Shown here: piece by piece, positions 1 to 5,188 of the stretch
Layout of the letters: each line of letters opens with the position of its first letter
Position numbering within the stretch: position 1 is the stretch's first letter
DNA from: Promethearchaeota archaeon
GTDB taxonomy: Archaea; Asgardarchaeota; Lokiarchaeia; Sigynarchaeales; MK-D1
Assembly (NCBI GenBank): GCA_016839865.1
Contig: JAEOTN010000166.1
Span: 1-5,432 of the forward strand
Length of the DNA: 5,432 bases
Direction of reading: 5' to 3'
Made by a program: the position numbers and the translations under genes
Notes under the pieces: generated by a model
What the model saw: the letters and a program-made list of their open reading frames with translations, nothing else
Told to the model about the DNA's origin: nothing
Database searches by the model: none

Positions 1-2
1 AT

Positions 3-137
3 GGAACTATGAGTTTTGAGGACGCTGATTATTGGATGTATCCCCAATCGGATTTAAATGTCTATACTGCTAGTCCAATCTACGAATTCTACGATGATAA
101 GATAGATTTTCTTAAATTTGATATGAGCATTACGTAA
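3..137 (+). CDS. C-terminal fragment of an unrecognised protein
   Basis: An open frame enters from the left edge and ends at TAA 135-137, giving 44 residues. The tail is rich in aromatic and acidic residues (many Tyr, Phe and Asp; it ends FDMSIT) and has no membrane segment or motif that I recognise. It could be the end of a larger upstream gene, or a very short gene starting at the ATG at base 9. I favour the fragment because there is no room to see a promoter and the frame is open up to the edge. T-rich tracts follow the stop, which fits a real gene end. No function can be assigned. Confidence 0.5.
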   Translation, partial: GTMSFEDADYWMYPQSDLNVYTASPIYEFYDDKIDFLKFDMSIT

Positions 138-145
138 AATCCTCA

Positions 146-161
146 TTTTTTTTCCTTTTTT
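146..161 (+). terminator. T-run terminator after the left-edge gene
   Basis: Eight T (146-153), CC, then six T (156-161) begin nine bases after the TAA of the left-edge gene. Archaeal RNA polymerase terminates on such U-tracts without a hairpin. The assignment rests on position and composition only. Confidence 0.45.
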
Positions 162-162
162 G

Positions 163-189
163 AATTATTCAATAGAAGAATTTTTTTTT
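163..189 (+). terminator. AT-rich hairpin followed by nine T
   Basis: AATTATTC (163-170) and GAAGAATT (175-182) pair at 7 of 8 positions around an AATA loop, and the right arm runs into nine consecutive T (181-189). This looks like a second terminator for the left-edge gene. The stem is weak and AT-rich, and it sits only about 25 bases before the next start codon, so it may also overlap the promoter of the peptidase gene. Confidence 0.35.
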
Positions 190-194
190 AGATA
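187..194 (+). promoter_or_regulatory. Possible archaeal TATA box for the M28 peptidase gene
   Basis: TTTAGATA differs by one base from the archaeal TATA consensus TTTAWATA. Its centre lies about 23 bases upstream of ATG 214, slightly closer than the usual 26-27 to a transcription start, which would give a leaderless or nearly leaderless mRNA. The upstream BRE position is T-rich rather than purine-rich, which weakens the call. Confidence 0.28.
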
Positions 195-213
195 ACCAGC
201 TGATTTTTTGTCA

Positions 214-1419
214 ATGACAGAAAATTCTATGGAAATTTTGAAGAACAGCCCATTAAGTAAACCGCGGATGATGGGTACGGAAGGAGAGAAGGAAACAGTA
301 GCATTTCTTAAACAATTCTTGACCAATCATTCTTTAAAACCACTAACTGAAACTATTGAGTGGTCTACAGCGAGTGTAAATGGAAGAAGATTAAATTCTG
401 TATTCATGACGTTATTTATTGTATTCTTTAATATTGCTGTGAGATTACGAGGTCCTTATAACGGGTACATCCCTATTGCTTCCCTTTTTGGTATGTTTGG
501 ATTCCTTGCGTTATTTCTCAAACTATTAATGGATGGTAAACTGAATTTTCTTGGTAAATCATTTGAGGGAGAAAACATACTGTGTAGAATTGGGACTACT
601 CCTGAAGATAATGTAAAGAAAGAGGTTTTTCTCACAGCGCATTATGATAGTGTGGCAACTACTATGCCGAAGTTCTCAATGATCAACATAGTAGGCAGGG
701 GATTATCTATTTTAGTGATATTACTACTGACTTTTACAACTAGTATAATGAATTTAGTCAGATTTTATACCGGTACTACAATTTTAAATCGCACAATATC
801 ACTATTCCAGTGGATTATTCTAGGAGCAACAATTTTAGCTTCAATTTTAGTATTCCTAGGGCTTTTTAGAAAAAGAATTAATGGGAGTGACGGAATCTGC
901 GATAATGGAAGTGGTAGTTCTGTTCTCTTGAAAATAGCTTCGTATTTTCAACAGAATTCACTAGAAAACGTTAATTTGACTTTTATGTGGTGCGCAGCAG
1001 AAGAATGGGGATTATATGGTTCAAGACAATACGTGAAAGCACATAAAGAAGAGTTACTTGCGATGAAAGACCGTTTCTACCTCATTAACGTTGATATGGT
1101 AGGGCAGGAAATTGCTTATATCGAAAAAAAGGGAATTCTGCGAAAAAAACCGCTAAATAAAACATTAAATAAACTAATAAAAGAATCTGCTGAGGGAAAA
1201 GAGATTGAAGTTCGAGGATACAAATCCATGTTAGCTGGAAGCAGTGACCATGCTCCTTTCAAGAAGCAGAAATTAGAAGTTGCTGCAATAAATTCGAGAA
1301 AGGATTTCAGAAATGTTCACAGTAAAAAGGACACAATTGACATTGTAAAACCAGAAAACATGTCTGGGGCGGTAGAACTCATTAAAACCGTAATTCAGAA
1401 ATTGAATAATTTAGATTAA
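214..1419 (+). CDS. Membrane-embedded M28-family zinc metallopeptidase
   Basis: This 401-residue protein carries the full set of M28 (aminopeptidase Y/S type) residues, numbered from ATG 214: H143 and D145 in TAHYDS, the bridging D230 in DNGSGSS, E263/E264 in CAAEEWGLYGS (base and ligand), D294 in NVDMVG, and H346 in SSDHAPF. The N-terminal RMMGTEGE and C-terminal VHSKKDT elements are also family-typical. It should hydrolyse peptide bonds with two zinc ions, probably as an aminopeptidase; the substrate is unknown. Four hydrophobic segments lie near 62-78, 86-105, 162-180 and 196-218. The last two fall between H143 and D230, splitting the catalytic domain. Arg/Lys-rich flanks (RR at 58-59, RKR at 219-221) suggest a cytoplasmic active site, by inference. 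I chose ATG 214 over the TTG six bases upstream; ATG 229 is also possible. There is no Shine-Dalgarno and no signal peptide. It appears to be a single-gene unit. Confidence 0.9.
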   Translation: MTENSMEILKNSPLSKPRMMGTEGEKETVAFLKQFLTNHSLKPLTETIEWSTASVNGRRLNSVFMTLFIVFFNIAVRLRGPYNGYIPIASLFGMFGFLALFLKLLMDGKLNFLGKSFEGENILCRIGTTPEDNVKKEVFLTAHYDSVATTMPKFSMINIVGRGLSILVILLLTFTTSIMNLVRFYTGTTILNRTISLFQWIILGATILASILVFLGLFRKRINGSDGICDNGSGSSVLLKIASYFQQNSLENVNLTFMWCAAEEWGLYGSRQYVKAHKEELLAMKDRFYLINVDMVGQEIAYIEKKGILRKKPLNKTLNKLIKESAEGKEIEVRGYKSMLAGSSDHAPFKKQKLEVAAINSRKDFRNVHSKKDTIDIVKPENMSGAVELIKTVIQKLNNLD

Positions 1420-1422
1420 CAC

Positions 1423-1429
1423 TTTTTTT
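1423..1429 (+). terminator. T7 tract after the peptidase gene
   Basis: Seven consecutive T begin four bases after the TAA stop, as expected for archaeal U-tract termination. A second T-run lies about 45 bases further on. Confidence 0.4.
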
Positions 1430-1449
1430 ACTTTAACTTTTGCAACTTC

Positions 1450-1482
1450 CTCGATGTTTATGTCGAGAAGAAATGTTTTTTT
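1450..1482 (+). terminator. Short hairpin plus T7, second terminator candidate
   Basis: CTCGA (1450-1454) and TCGAG (1463-1467) form a 5-bp stem around an 8-base loop. After a short A/G-rich spacer come seven T at 1476-1482. It lies in the peptidase-OFA spacer and could back up the T-run next to the stop. The stem is short and not adjacent to the T-run, so this is tentative. Confidence 0.3.
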
Positions 1483-1489
1483 ATCATCC

Positions 1490-1495
1490 TATAGA
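1490..1495 (+). promoter_or_regulatory. Possible TATA element of the OFA transporter gene
   Basis: TATAGA is centred about 25 bases before the middle of the adjacent inverted repeat (1504-1525). If it is the TATA box, transcription would start near 1517, leaving roughly a 30-base leader that contains the GAAAGGT ribosome-site candidate. The match is short and many AT-rich hexamers exist by chance. Confidence 0.22.
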
Positions 1496-1503
1496 CATGT
1501 AAT

Positions 1504-1525
1504 CAATATCTGACCATAGATATTG
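1504..1525 (+). promoter_or_regulatory. Perfect 8-bp inverted repeat, candidate operator
   Basis: CAATATCT, a 6-base spacer (GACCAT), and AGATATTG form a perfect inverted repeat. It sits 21 bases upstream of the OFA start codon. TCAATTGA, a perfect 8-base palindrome, follows directly at 1526-1533. A two-fold symmetric site at the expected transcription start fits a dimeric repressor of the OFA gene. It is not followed by a T-run, so a terminator is less likely. The protein that would bind is unknown. Confidence 0.42.
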
Positions 1526-1531
1526 TCAATT

Positions 1532-1538
1532 GAAAGGT
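1532..1538 (+). promoter_or_regulatory. Ribosome binding site deciding the OFA start
   Basis: GAAAGGT lies eight bases before ATG 1547 and partly matches the complement of the archaeal 16S tail (AGGAGGTGAT). It supports ATG 1547 over the in-frame TTG at 1523, which lies inside the inverted repeat. Confidence 0.45.
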
Positions 1539-1546
1539 TGATTATA

Positions 1547-2875
1547 ATGGCTGAACAAAAAGTAAGAAACCGATGGATAGTAGTAATCGGTGCTGTGTTA
1601 ATCCAACTAGCGCTAGGTTCTATCTACTCATGGGGGAACTTGACTACATATTTAACATCATATTTGCATGCTCAAAATGGTACTATCGAATATAGTCATA
1701 CTATCTATATTTTTGCGGTAGGATTGTTTGCTTTCGCTGCAACTATGATATTCAGTGGAAAATTACAGCAAAAATTCGGACCAATGATGATTGGTTTAGT
1801 TGGAGCTGTATTGATGACTTTAGGAGTGCTATTAACATTCTTCATGAAAAGTTTTGTTGGTGCATTCTTTACTTATGGTGTTCTATTTGGTGTAGGCATT
1901 GGATTTGGATATGTGTGTCCAATTGCATGTGCTGCAAAATGGTTCCCAGACAAAAAAGGGTTGATTAATGGCATTGCCGTAGCCGGTTTTGGTGCAGGTG
2001 CATTCATCTTTAATCAAATTACAACTGCTTTTATTAATCCAAAAATTGGTGGAGTCAGATTAGATCCAACTTTAGTTATAGAGGGCAAGAGATATTTTGA
2101 TATTGCTGTAGCTCCTGAATTGATTGGTCGTGTACCCTTTGTGTTTTTGATTTTAGGAGGTATCTTCTTATTAATGACTGTGGGTGGGTCTTTCTTATTA
2201 AAAAATCCTCCAGAGGGTTGGCTACCACAAGGATATGTTCCTCCAGTTGTAAAATCTGAAGATGGAACCGAAGTAAAAATTGATTTCACTCGGGAAGAAA
2301 CTATTAAGAAACCCCAATTTTGGATGTTGTGGGGAATGTTTATCTTAACAGCTGCTGCCGGATTGTTTACAATTGGGAATTATAAAACATTCGGTTTAGG
2401 TAAAGGGTTAGACGATGGATTTTTGGCTCAAGTAGGTGCATGGGCTGCCTTATTTAATGGATTAGGTCGAGTAGCATGGGGTTTCTTGGCAGATAAAATC
2501 GGATATAAGAAAACCATGTATGCTATGTTTGGTACCCAAGCAGCTTTGATGGTGCTTCTACCATTTGTCGGTGGAGTTGGATGGCTATTCTTCATTGTGG
2601 TAAACATGATTTACTTCTGCTTTGGAGGTAATTTCTCTCTTTATCCAACCGCAACTGCAGACACATTTGGTGTAAAAAACCTAGGACCCAACTATGGTAT
2701 TGTATTTACAGCATATGGTATTGCAGGAATCGCAGGTGCTTTGCTAGGTTCCGCATTTGCAGCCGCATTTGCCGGTACCGCTGGAGCATTTATAGCATTG
2801 TTCATTGTCATGGGAGTATTCTCATTAGGAGCAATTGTATTAGCCTACTTCTTAAAACCACCAAAACGCGCATAA
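1547..2875 (+). CDS. OFA-family MFS transporter (oxalate/formate antiporter-like)
   Basis: The protein has 442 residues and about 12 predicted transmembrane helices, typical of the major facilitator superfamily. It shows OFA hallmarks: NRWIVVIGA at the N-terminus leading to GSIYSWG (24-30), GYVCPIACAAKWFPDKKG (121-138) followed by GIAVAGFGAGA, NPPEGW (220-225) after helix 6, GRVAWGFLADKIG (307-319), and YGIVFTAYGIAG (383-394). The family exchanges or co-transports small organic anions such as oxalate, formate, lactate or pyruvate. In Oxalobacter OxlT, Arg272 and Lys355 bind oxalate. R308 could match the arginine, but the likely lysine position is Y390, so oxalate is doubtful and the substrate is open. 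A longer periplasm-side loop (about 163-195) lies between helices 5 and 6. The gene stands alone between terminators and may be controlled by the upstream inverted repeat. Confidence 0.93.
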   Translation: MAEQKVRNRWIVVIGAVLIQLALGSIYSWGNLTTYLTSYLHAQNGTIEYSHTIYIFAVGLFAFAATMIFSGKLQQKFGPMMIGLVGAVLMTLGVLLTFFMKSFVGAFFTYGVLFGVGIGFGYVCPIACAAKWFPDKKGLINGIAVAGFGAGAFIFNQITTAFINPKIGGVRLDPTLVIEGKRYFDIAVAPELIGRVPFVFLILGGIFLLMTVGGSFLLKNPPEGWLPQGYVPPVVKSEDGTEVKIDFTREETIKKPQFWMLWGMFILTAAAGLFTIGNYKTFGLGKGLDDGFLAQVGAWAALFNGLGRVAWGFLADKIGYKKTMYAMFGTQAALMVLLPFVGGVGWLFFIVVNMIYFCFGGNFSLYPTATADTFGVKNLGPNYGIVFTAYGIAGIAGALLGSAFAAAFAGTAGAFIALFIVMGVFSLGAIVLAYFLKPPKRA

Positions 2876-2883
2876 AATAATTA

Positions 2884-2902
2884 TTTTTTTATTTCTTTTT
2901 TT
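2884..2902 (+). terminator. T-rich terminator after the OFA gene
   Basis: Two seven-T runs (2884-2890 and 2896-2902) start nine bases after the stop codon. A 14-base palindrome, AAAATAATTATTTT (2874-2887), overlaps the stop and could form a weak AT stem into the T-run. This fits archaeal U-tract termination. Confidence 0.5.
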
Positions 2903-2926
2903 CATAATTTTTGTCTTGGTAAACTC

Positions 2927-2934
2927 TTTATTTT
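2927..2934 (+). promoter_or_regulatory. Possible TATA box for the carbonic anhydrase-TauE operon
   Basis: TTTATTTT, preceded by AAACTC, lies about 40 bases before ATG 2971. It would place the transcription start near 2957 with a short leader. A second AT-rich stretch (TTAATTT near 2938-2944) competes as the box, so the call is weak. Confidence 0.22.
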
Positions 2935-2970
2935 GTCTTAATTTGGACTCGTTAAGCTAGTTGTGATTCT

Positions 2971-3555
2971 ATGTCAGATAAGAGTATTTGCTATTGTGAA
3001 GAAGGCACAAATGAACAAGATATGAAACAGATGCTTCTTTCTCGTAATGATGAGTGGATGAAAAGGAAAAATGGTTCAAATACTGTTAATGATTCCCTGA
3101 AAACAGTTGTACTTGCTTGTGTGGATTCACGTGTGCAAGTTGAACGTATTTTCCAAGCAAAACCCGGTGAAATGCTTGTATTAAAAAATGCTGGAAATGT
3201 TATTACTGAAGACATCTTTCGCTCCTTACTTGTTGCAATTTTTGAGTTGAAAGCTAAATTTGTAATTATTTTAGGACATACTCGCTGTGGAATGTCAATA
3301 TTAGGCAACGAAAAAAAAATCGAGCATTTGTCAAAGGAATTAGGGAGCACTCTTGATAAATTAAGAGAAAAAACGGGACAAGACCCATTAAAATGGTTTA
3401 AATTTTTCCCAACGGGTAAATGGGAAGAAAATGTTTATATTCAAGTTAAATATCTAAGTGAATTATTATCAGAACTCATAGATGAATGCCACATGCCATG
3501 TATTATTCCTGCAGTATATGACCTAGACACAGGTAAAGTTACATTTCTTGATTAG
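2971..3555 (+). CDS. Beta-carbonic anhydrase-like zinc enzyme
   Basis: This 194-residue soluble protein has the beta-class signature. C50, D52 and R54 lie in ACVDSR, the KNAGN element is at 72-76, and H103 and C106 lie in GHTRCGM. The three zinc ligands (C50, H103, C106) and the Asp-Arg dyad are all present, so it should be active, most simply in CO2 hydration to bicarbonate in the cytosol. The C-terminal AVYDLDTGKVTF is also family-typical. Relatives with this fold hydrolyse CS2 or COS, which cannot be excluded. Unusual points are an N-terminal CYC (C7, C9), a late C-x3-C pair (C173, C177), Lys where most members have the Arg of RNAGN, and Arg105 where many have Asp (GHTDCGM). ATG 2971 is the first start after an in-frame TAA at 2953. 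The length is close to that of archaeal Cab-type enzymes. It lies 16 bases upstream of a TauE/SafE gene, probably in one operon. Confidence 0.88.
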   Translation: MSDKSICYCEEGTNEQDMKQMLLSRNDEWMKRKNGSNTVNDSLKTVVLACVDSRVQVERIFQAKPGEMLVLKNAGNVITEDIFRSLLVAIFELKAKFVIILGHTRCGMSILGNEKKIEHLSKELGSTLDKLREKTGQDPLKWFKFFPTGKWEENVYIQVKYLSELLSELIDECHMPCIIPAVYDLDTGKVTFLD

Positions 3556-3559
3556 AGGG
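3555..3559 (+). promoter_or_regulatory. Shine-Dalgarno candidate deciding the TauE start
   Basis: GAGGG begins in the stop codon of the carbonic anhydrase gene and ends 12 bases before ATG 3572. The spacing is a little long, but it supports ATG 3572 over the overlapping in-frame TTG at 3548. Confidence 0.4.
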
Positions 3560-3571
3560 ATTGATGCAATA

Positions 3572-4447
3572 ATGGAACTTACTGTTTGGACTTTTTTACT
3601 GTTATTTACGATTGCATTAGCAGTTAGTTCTCTTGCAGCTATGGTTGGAATAGGAGGTGGAGTATTATTCGTTCCTCTTTTAGTATCGTTTTTCGGATTA
3701 AGTGTTCCCGAAGCTCGTACAATCTCGTTGTTTTGCATGGTTTTTGTCACCATATCTGCAACGGTCGGATATTTCAAACATAATTGTATAGACTGGAAGT
3801 TGGGTTTAGTGTATGATCTTTTCGCTGTCCCAGGAGTATTTTTTGGAACGTGGCTTTCTAGTTGGTTGAATAATACTATTCCCATTCTTCTTAATGTACT
3901 TGTGGTAGGAGCACTATGGACCCTTGCAACGTTGATTCTGGTACGAAAATCTCGTAAAAAAGATGATTTGGAAGGATGTATCGTGGAAGTTTCATTTCTG
4001 GATCCAGATCACTCTCATAAGATGAAGCAATCAAGAAAATGGATGTATGCATTAATGGCGTCATTTTTTGGAGGTTTTGTTGCGGGAAGTGTAGGAATGG
4101 GAGGTGGAACCGTCTACACATCTACTATGTTGCTTTTAGAGATTGTACCCATAATTGCAGTTGCGACTGCAGAATTCTCCATGATTTTCACTAATGCATT
4201 TGGTTTTCTGACTTCTTCAATCTTTCCATTAATTGGATGGAACTTTCTTGGTAATGGTAGCACAACCACAGCAATATTGTGGGAATTCATCCTACCAATG
4301 GGGATCGCATCTTTAATTGGAGCTTTCTTGGGAACGATACTTTCGAGGCGAGTTAAAGGGAGTATACTTAAAAAGATGTTAGCTATAATCGCAATATTGA
4401 TGGGAATCCCATTAATCTTGCAAATCTTAGGCTTTTGGCCTTTTTAA
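3572..4447 (+). CDS. TauE/SafE-family membrane transporter
   Basis: The protein has 291 residues in two hydrophobic halves joined by a charged cytoplasmic-type loop (about 125-155, containing RKSRKKDD and DPDHSHKMK). Each half starts with the family's glycine motif: GIGGG at 26-30, followed by VLFVPLL, and GMGGG at 175-179, followed by TVYTS. This is the internal duplication expected of TauE/SafE (formerly DUF81) permeases. Members move sulfite, organosulfonates, sulfoacetate and other small anions across the membrane, often outward. HNCIDWKLGL (70-79) in the first half is also family-typical. It follows the carbonic anhydrase gene by 16 bases and is probably translated from the same mRNA, so its substrate may be linked to that enzyme, for example bicarbonate or a sulfur anion. 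That link is inference. About eight helices are expected. No frameshift or missing part is seen. Confidence 0.9.
   Translation: MELTVWTFLLLFTIALAVSSLAAMVGIGGGVLFVPLLVSFFGLSVPEARTISLFCMVFVTISATVGYFKHNCIDWKLGLVYDLFAVPGVFFGTWLSSWLNNTIPILLNVLVVGALWTLATLILVRKSRKKDDLEGCIVEVSFLDPDHSHKMKQSRKWMYALMASFFGGFVAGSVGMGGGTVYTSTMLLLEIVPIIAVATAEFSMIFTNAFGFLTSSIFPLIGWNFLGNGSTTTAILWEFILPMGIASLIGAFLGTILSRRVKGSILKKMLAIIAILMGIPLILQILGFWPF
4429..4445 (+). terminator. Weak hairpin plus T5 at the end of the TauE gene
   Basis: AGGC (4429-4432) and GCCT (4438-4441) pair around a TTTTG loop, and T5 (4441-4445) follows, overlapping the last codons and stop. It resembles a miniature intrinsic terminator between the TauE gene and the hydrolase gene. 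The stem is only 4 bp, so chance is a real alternative. Confidence 0.25.
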
Positions 4448-4486
4448 TGGTATTTAGAATTTCCTCTTTCTACTTAATTCGAAAAC

Positions 4487-4496
4487 TTAATTATTA
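4487..4496 (+). promoter_or_regulatory. Possible TATA box for the hydrolase-reductase operon
   Basis: TTAATTATTA is centred about 23 bases before ATG 4514. No Shine-Dalgarno is visible before that ATG, so a leaderless or very short-leader transcript is plausible. The octamer ACTTAATT occurs twice here (4472-4479 and 4485-4492), which could also be a factor-binding direct repeat. Confidence 0.3.
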
Positions 4497-4513
4497 CATC
4501 CATCAGAATAAAC

Positions 4514-5173
4514 ATGGAAATGAATAAGGAAAATTATTTCACCAGCGAAAATGCTATACAAAAAATATCTGAATGGAAAAATTTATGTGATGAGATTAAG
4601 CAGCACAAACCATTCAAATTTTCCCCCGATAATGCTGCATTGCTTATAATCGATATGCAGAAAGTATTTTTGTCACCAGATTCACACGCTTTTATCCCAT
4701 CTGCACCTTACATCCTCCCAAATATTCGTTTATTGATCGGACAGTTTGCATTAAAAAATCTACCAATCATTTTTACTCGACATATCACTGACGTTTCACC
4801 CTCCAACATCATGAACAAATGGTGGAATGACCCCATTAAAGTAGAAGAAGAAAAATCTGAGATCACCACTGATTTAAATACATCCAATGGAATTATCCTA
4901 CAAAAACATCAATATAGCGGATTTCGTGACACAGAATTAGATCAAATGTTACGGGATAAAGGAGTAACTAAGTTAGTAATCACAGGAGTATTAACACATT
5001 TATGTTGCGAAACTACGGTTCGAGATGCGTTCATGCAAGGATACGAAGTATATTTTCCATTTGATGCTTCTGCATCCTATACCGAATCCTTGCACCTAGG
5101 TTCTCTCCAAGCAATATCCCATGGATTTGGAATCTGTACATCAACAAAGTCCCTTCTATCCGAAATGAAATAA
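4514..5173 (+). CDS. Isochorismatase-like cysteine hydrolase
   Basis: This 219-residue soluble protein belongs to the isochorismatase/nicotinamidase superfamily. The catalytic triad is visible: D47 in LLIIDMQKVF, K131 in LQKHQYSGF, and C164 in GVLTHLCCETTVRDAF. The usual GVxTxxCV pattern has a second cysteine, C165, at the V position. The GYEV and DAS elements after the cysteine are also family-typical. Members hydrolyse small amides, ureido compounds or, without using the Cys, the vinyl ether of isochorismate. With Cys present, an amide-type hydrolase is the likelier class, but no substrate can be named. About 38 residues precede the core strand, forming a helical N-terminal extension. ATG 4514 was chosen; ATG 4520 would shorten it by two residues. 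It lies 66 bases after the TauE gene and 15 bases before a TrxR-like gene, so it probably starts its own operon. Confidence 0.88.
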   Translation: MEMNKENYFTSENAIQKISEWKNLCDEIKQHKPFKFSPDNAALLIIDMQKVFLSPDSHAFIPSAPYILPNIRLLIGQFALKNLPIIFTRHITDVSPSNIMNKWWNDPIKVEEEKSEITTDLNTSNGIILQKHQYSGFRDTELDQMLRDKGVTKLVITGVLTHLCCETTVRDAFMQGYEVYFPFDASASYTESLHLGSLQAISHGFGICTSTKSLLSEMK

Positions 5174-5188
5174 CAATGTGTATCATCA

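Noticed and set aside
208..213. TTG at 208 as the start of the M28 peptidase
   Set aside because: It adds only two residues, has no ribosome site, and an ATG follows immediately at 214.
1523..1546. TTG at 1523 as the start of the OFA transporter
   Set aside because: The added residues lie inside the inverted repeat and ribosome-site region. ATG 1547 has a spaced GAAAGGT and gives the normal OFA N-terminus.
1420..1546. Small RNA or riboswitch in the peptidase-OFA spacer
   Set aside because: The spacer has a short hairpin and an inverted repeat but no conserved riboswitch core that I recognise. An operator plus terminator explains it more simply.
2014..2289. Minus-strand open frame of 91 codons within the OFA gene
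   Set aside because: It lies wholly inside a clearly recognised gene, is low in complexity and has no recognisable motif; it is an antisense shadow.
3548..3571. TTG at 3548 as the start of the TauE/SafE gene
   Set aside because: It would overlap the carbonic anhydrase stop and add eight residues before the first helix. ATG 3572 follows a GAGGG and gives a typical N-terminus.
2991..4121. Minus-strand open frames opposite the carbonic anhydrase and TauE genes
   Set aside because: Three frames (2991-3350, 3523-3885, 3891-4121) are antisense to well-supported genes, show no family motifs, and none has a visible promoter.
4472..4492. Short direct repeat ACTTAATT x2 as an attachment site or CRISPR-like repeat
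   Set aside because: Only two 8-base AT-rich copies exist, with no integrase, spacers or duplication elsewhere in the window; chance or a small regulatory site is enough.
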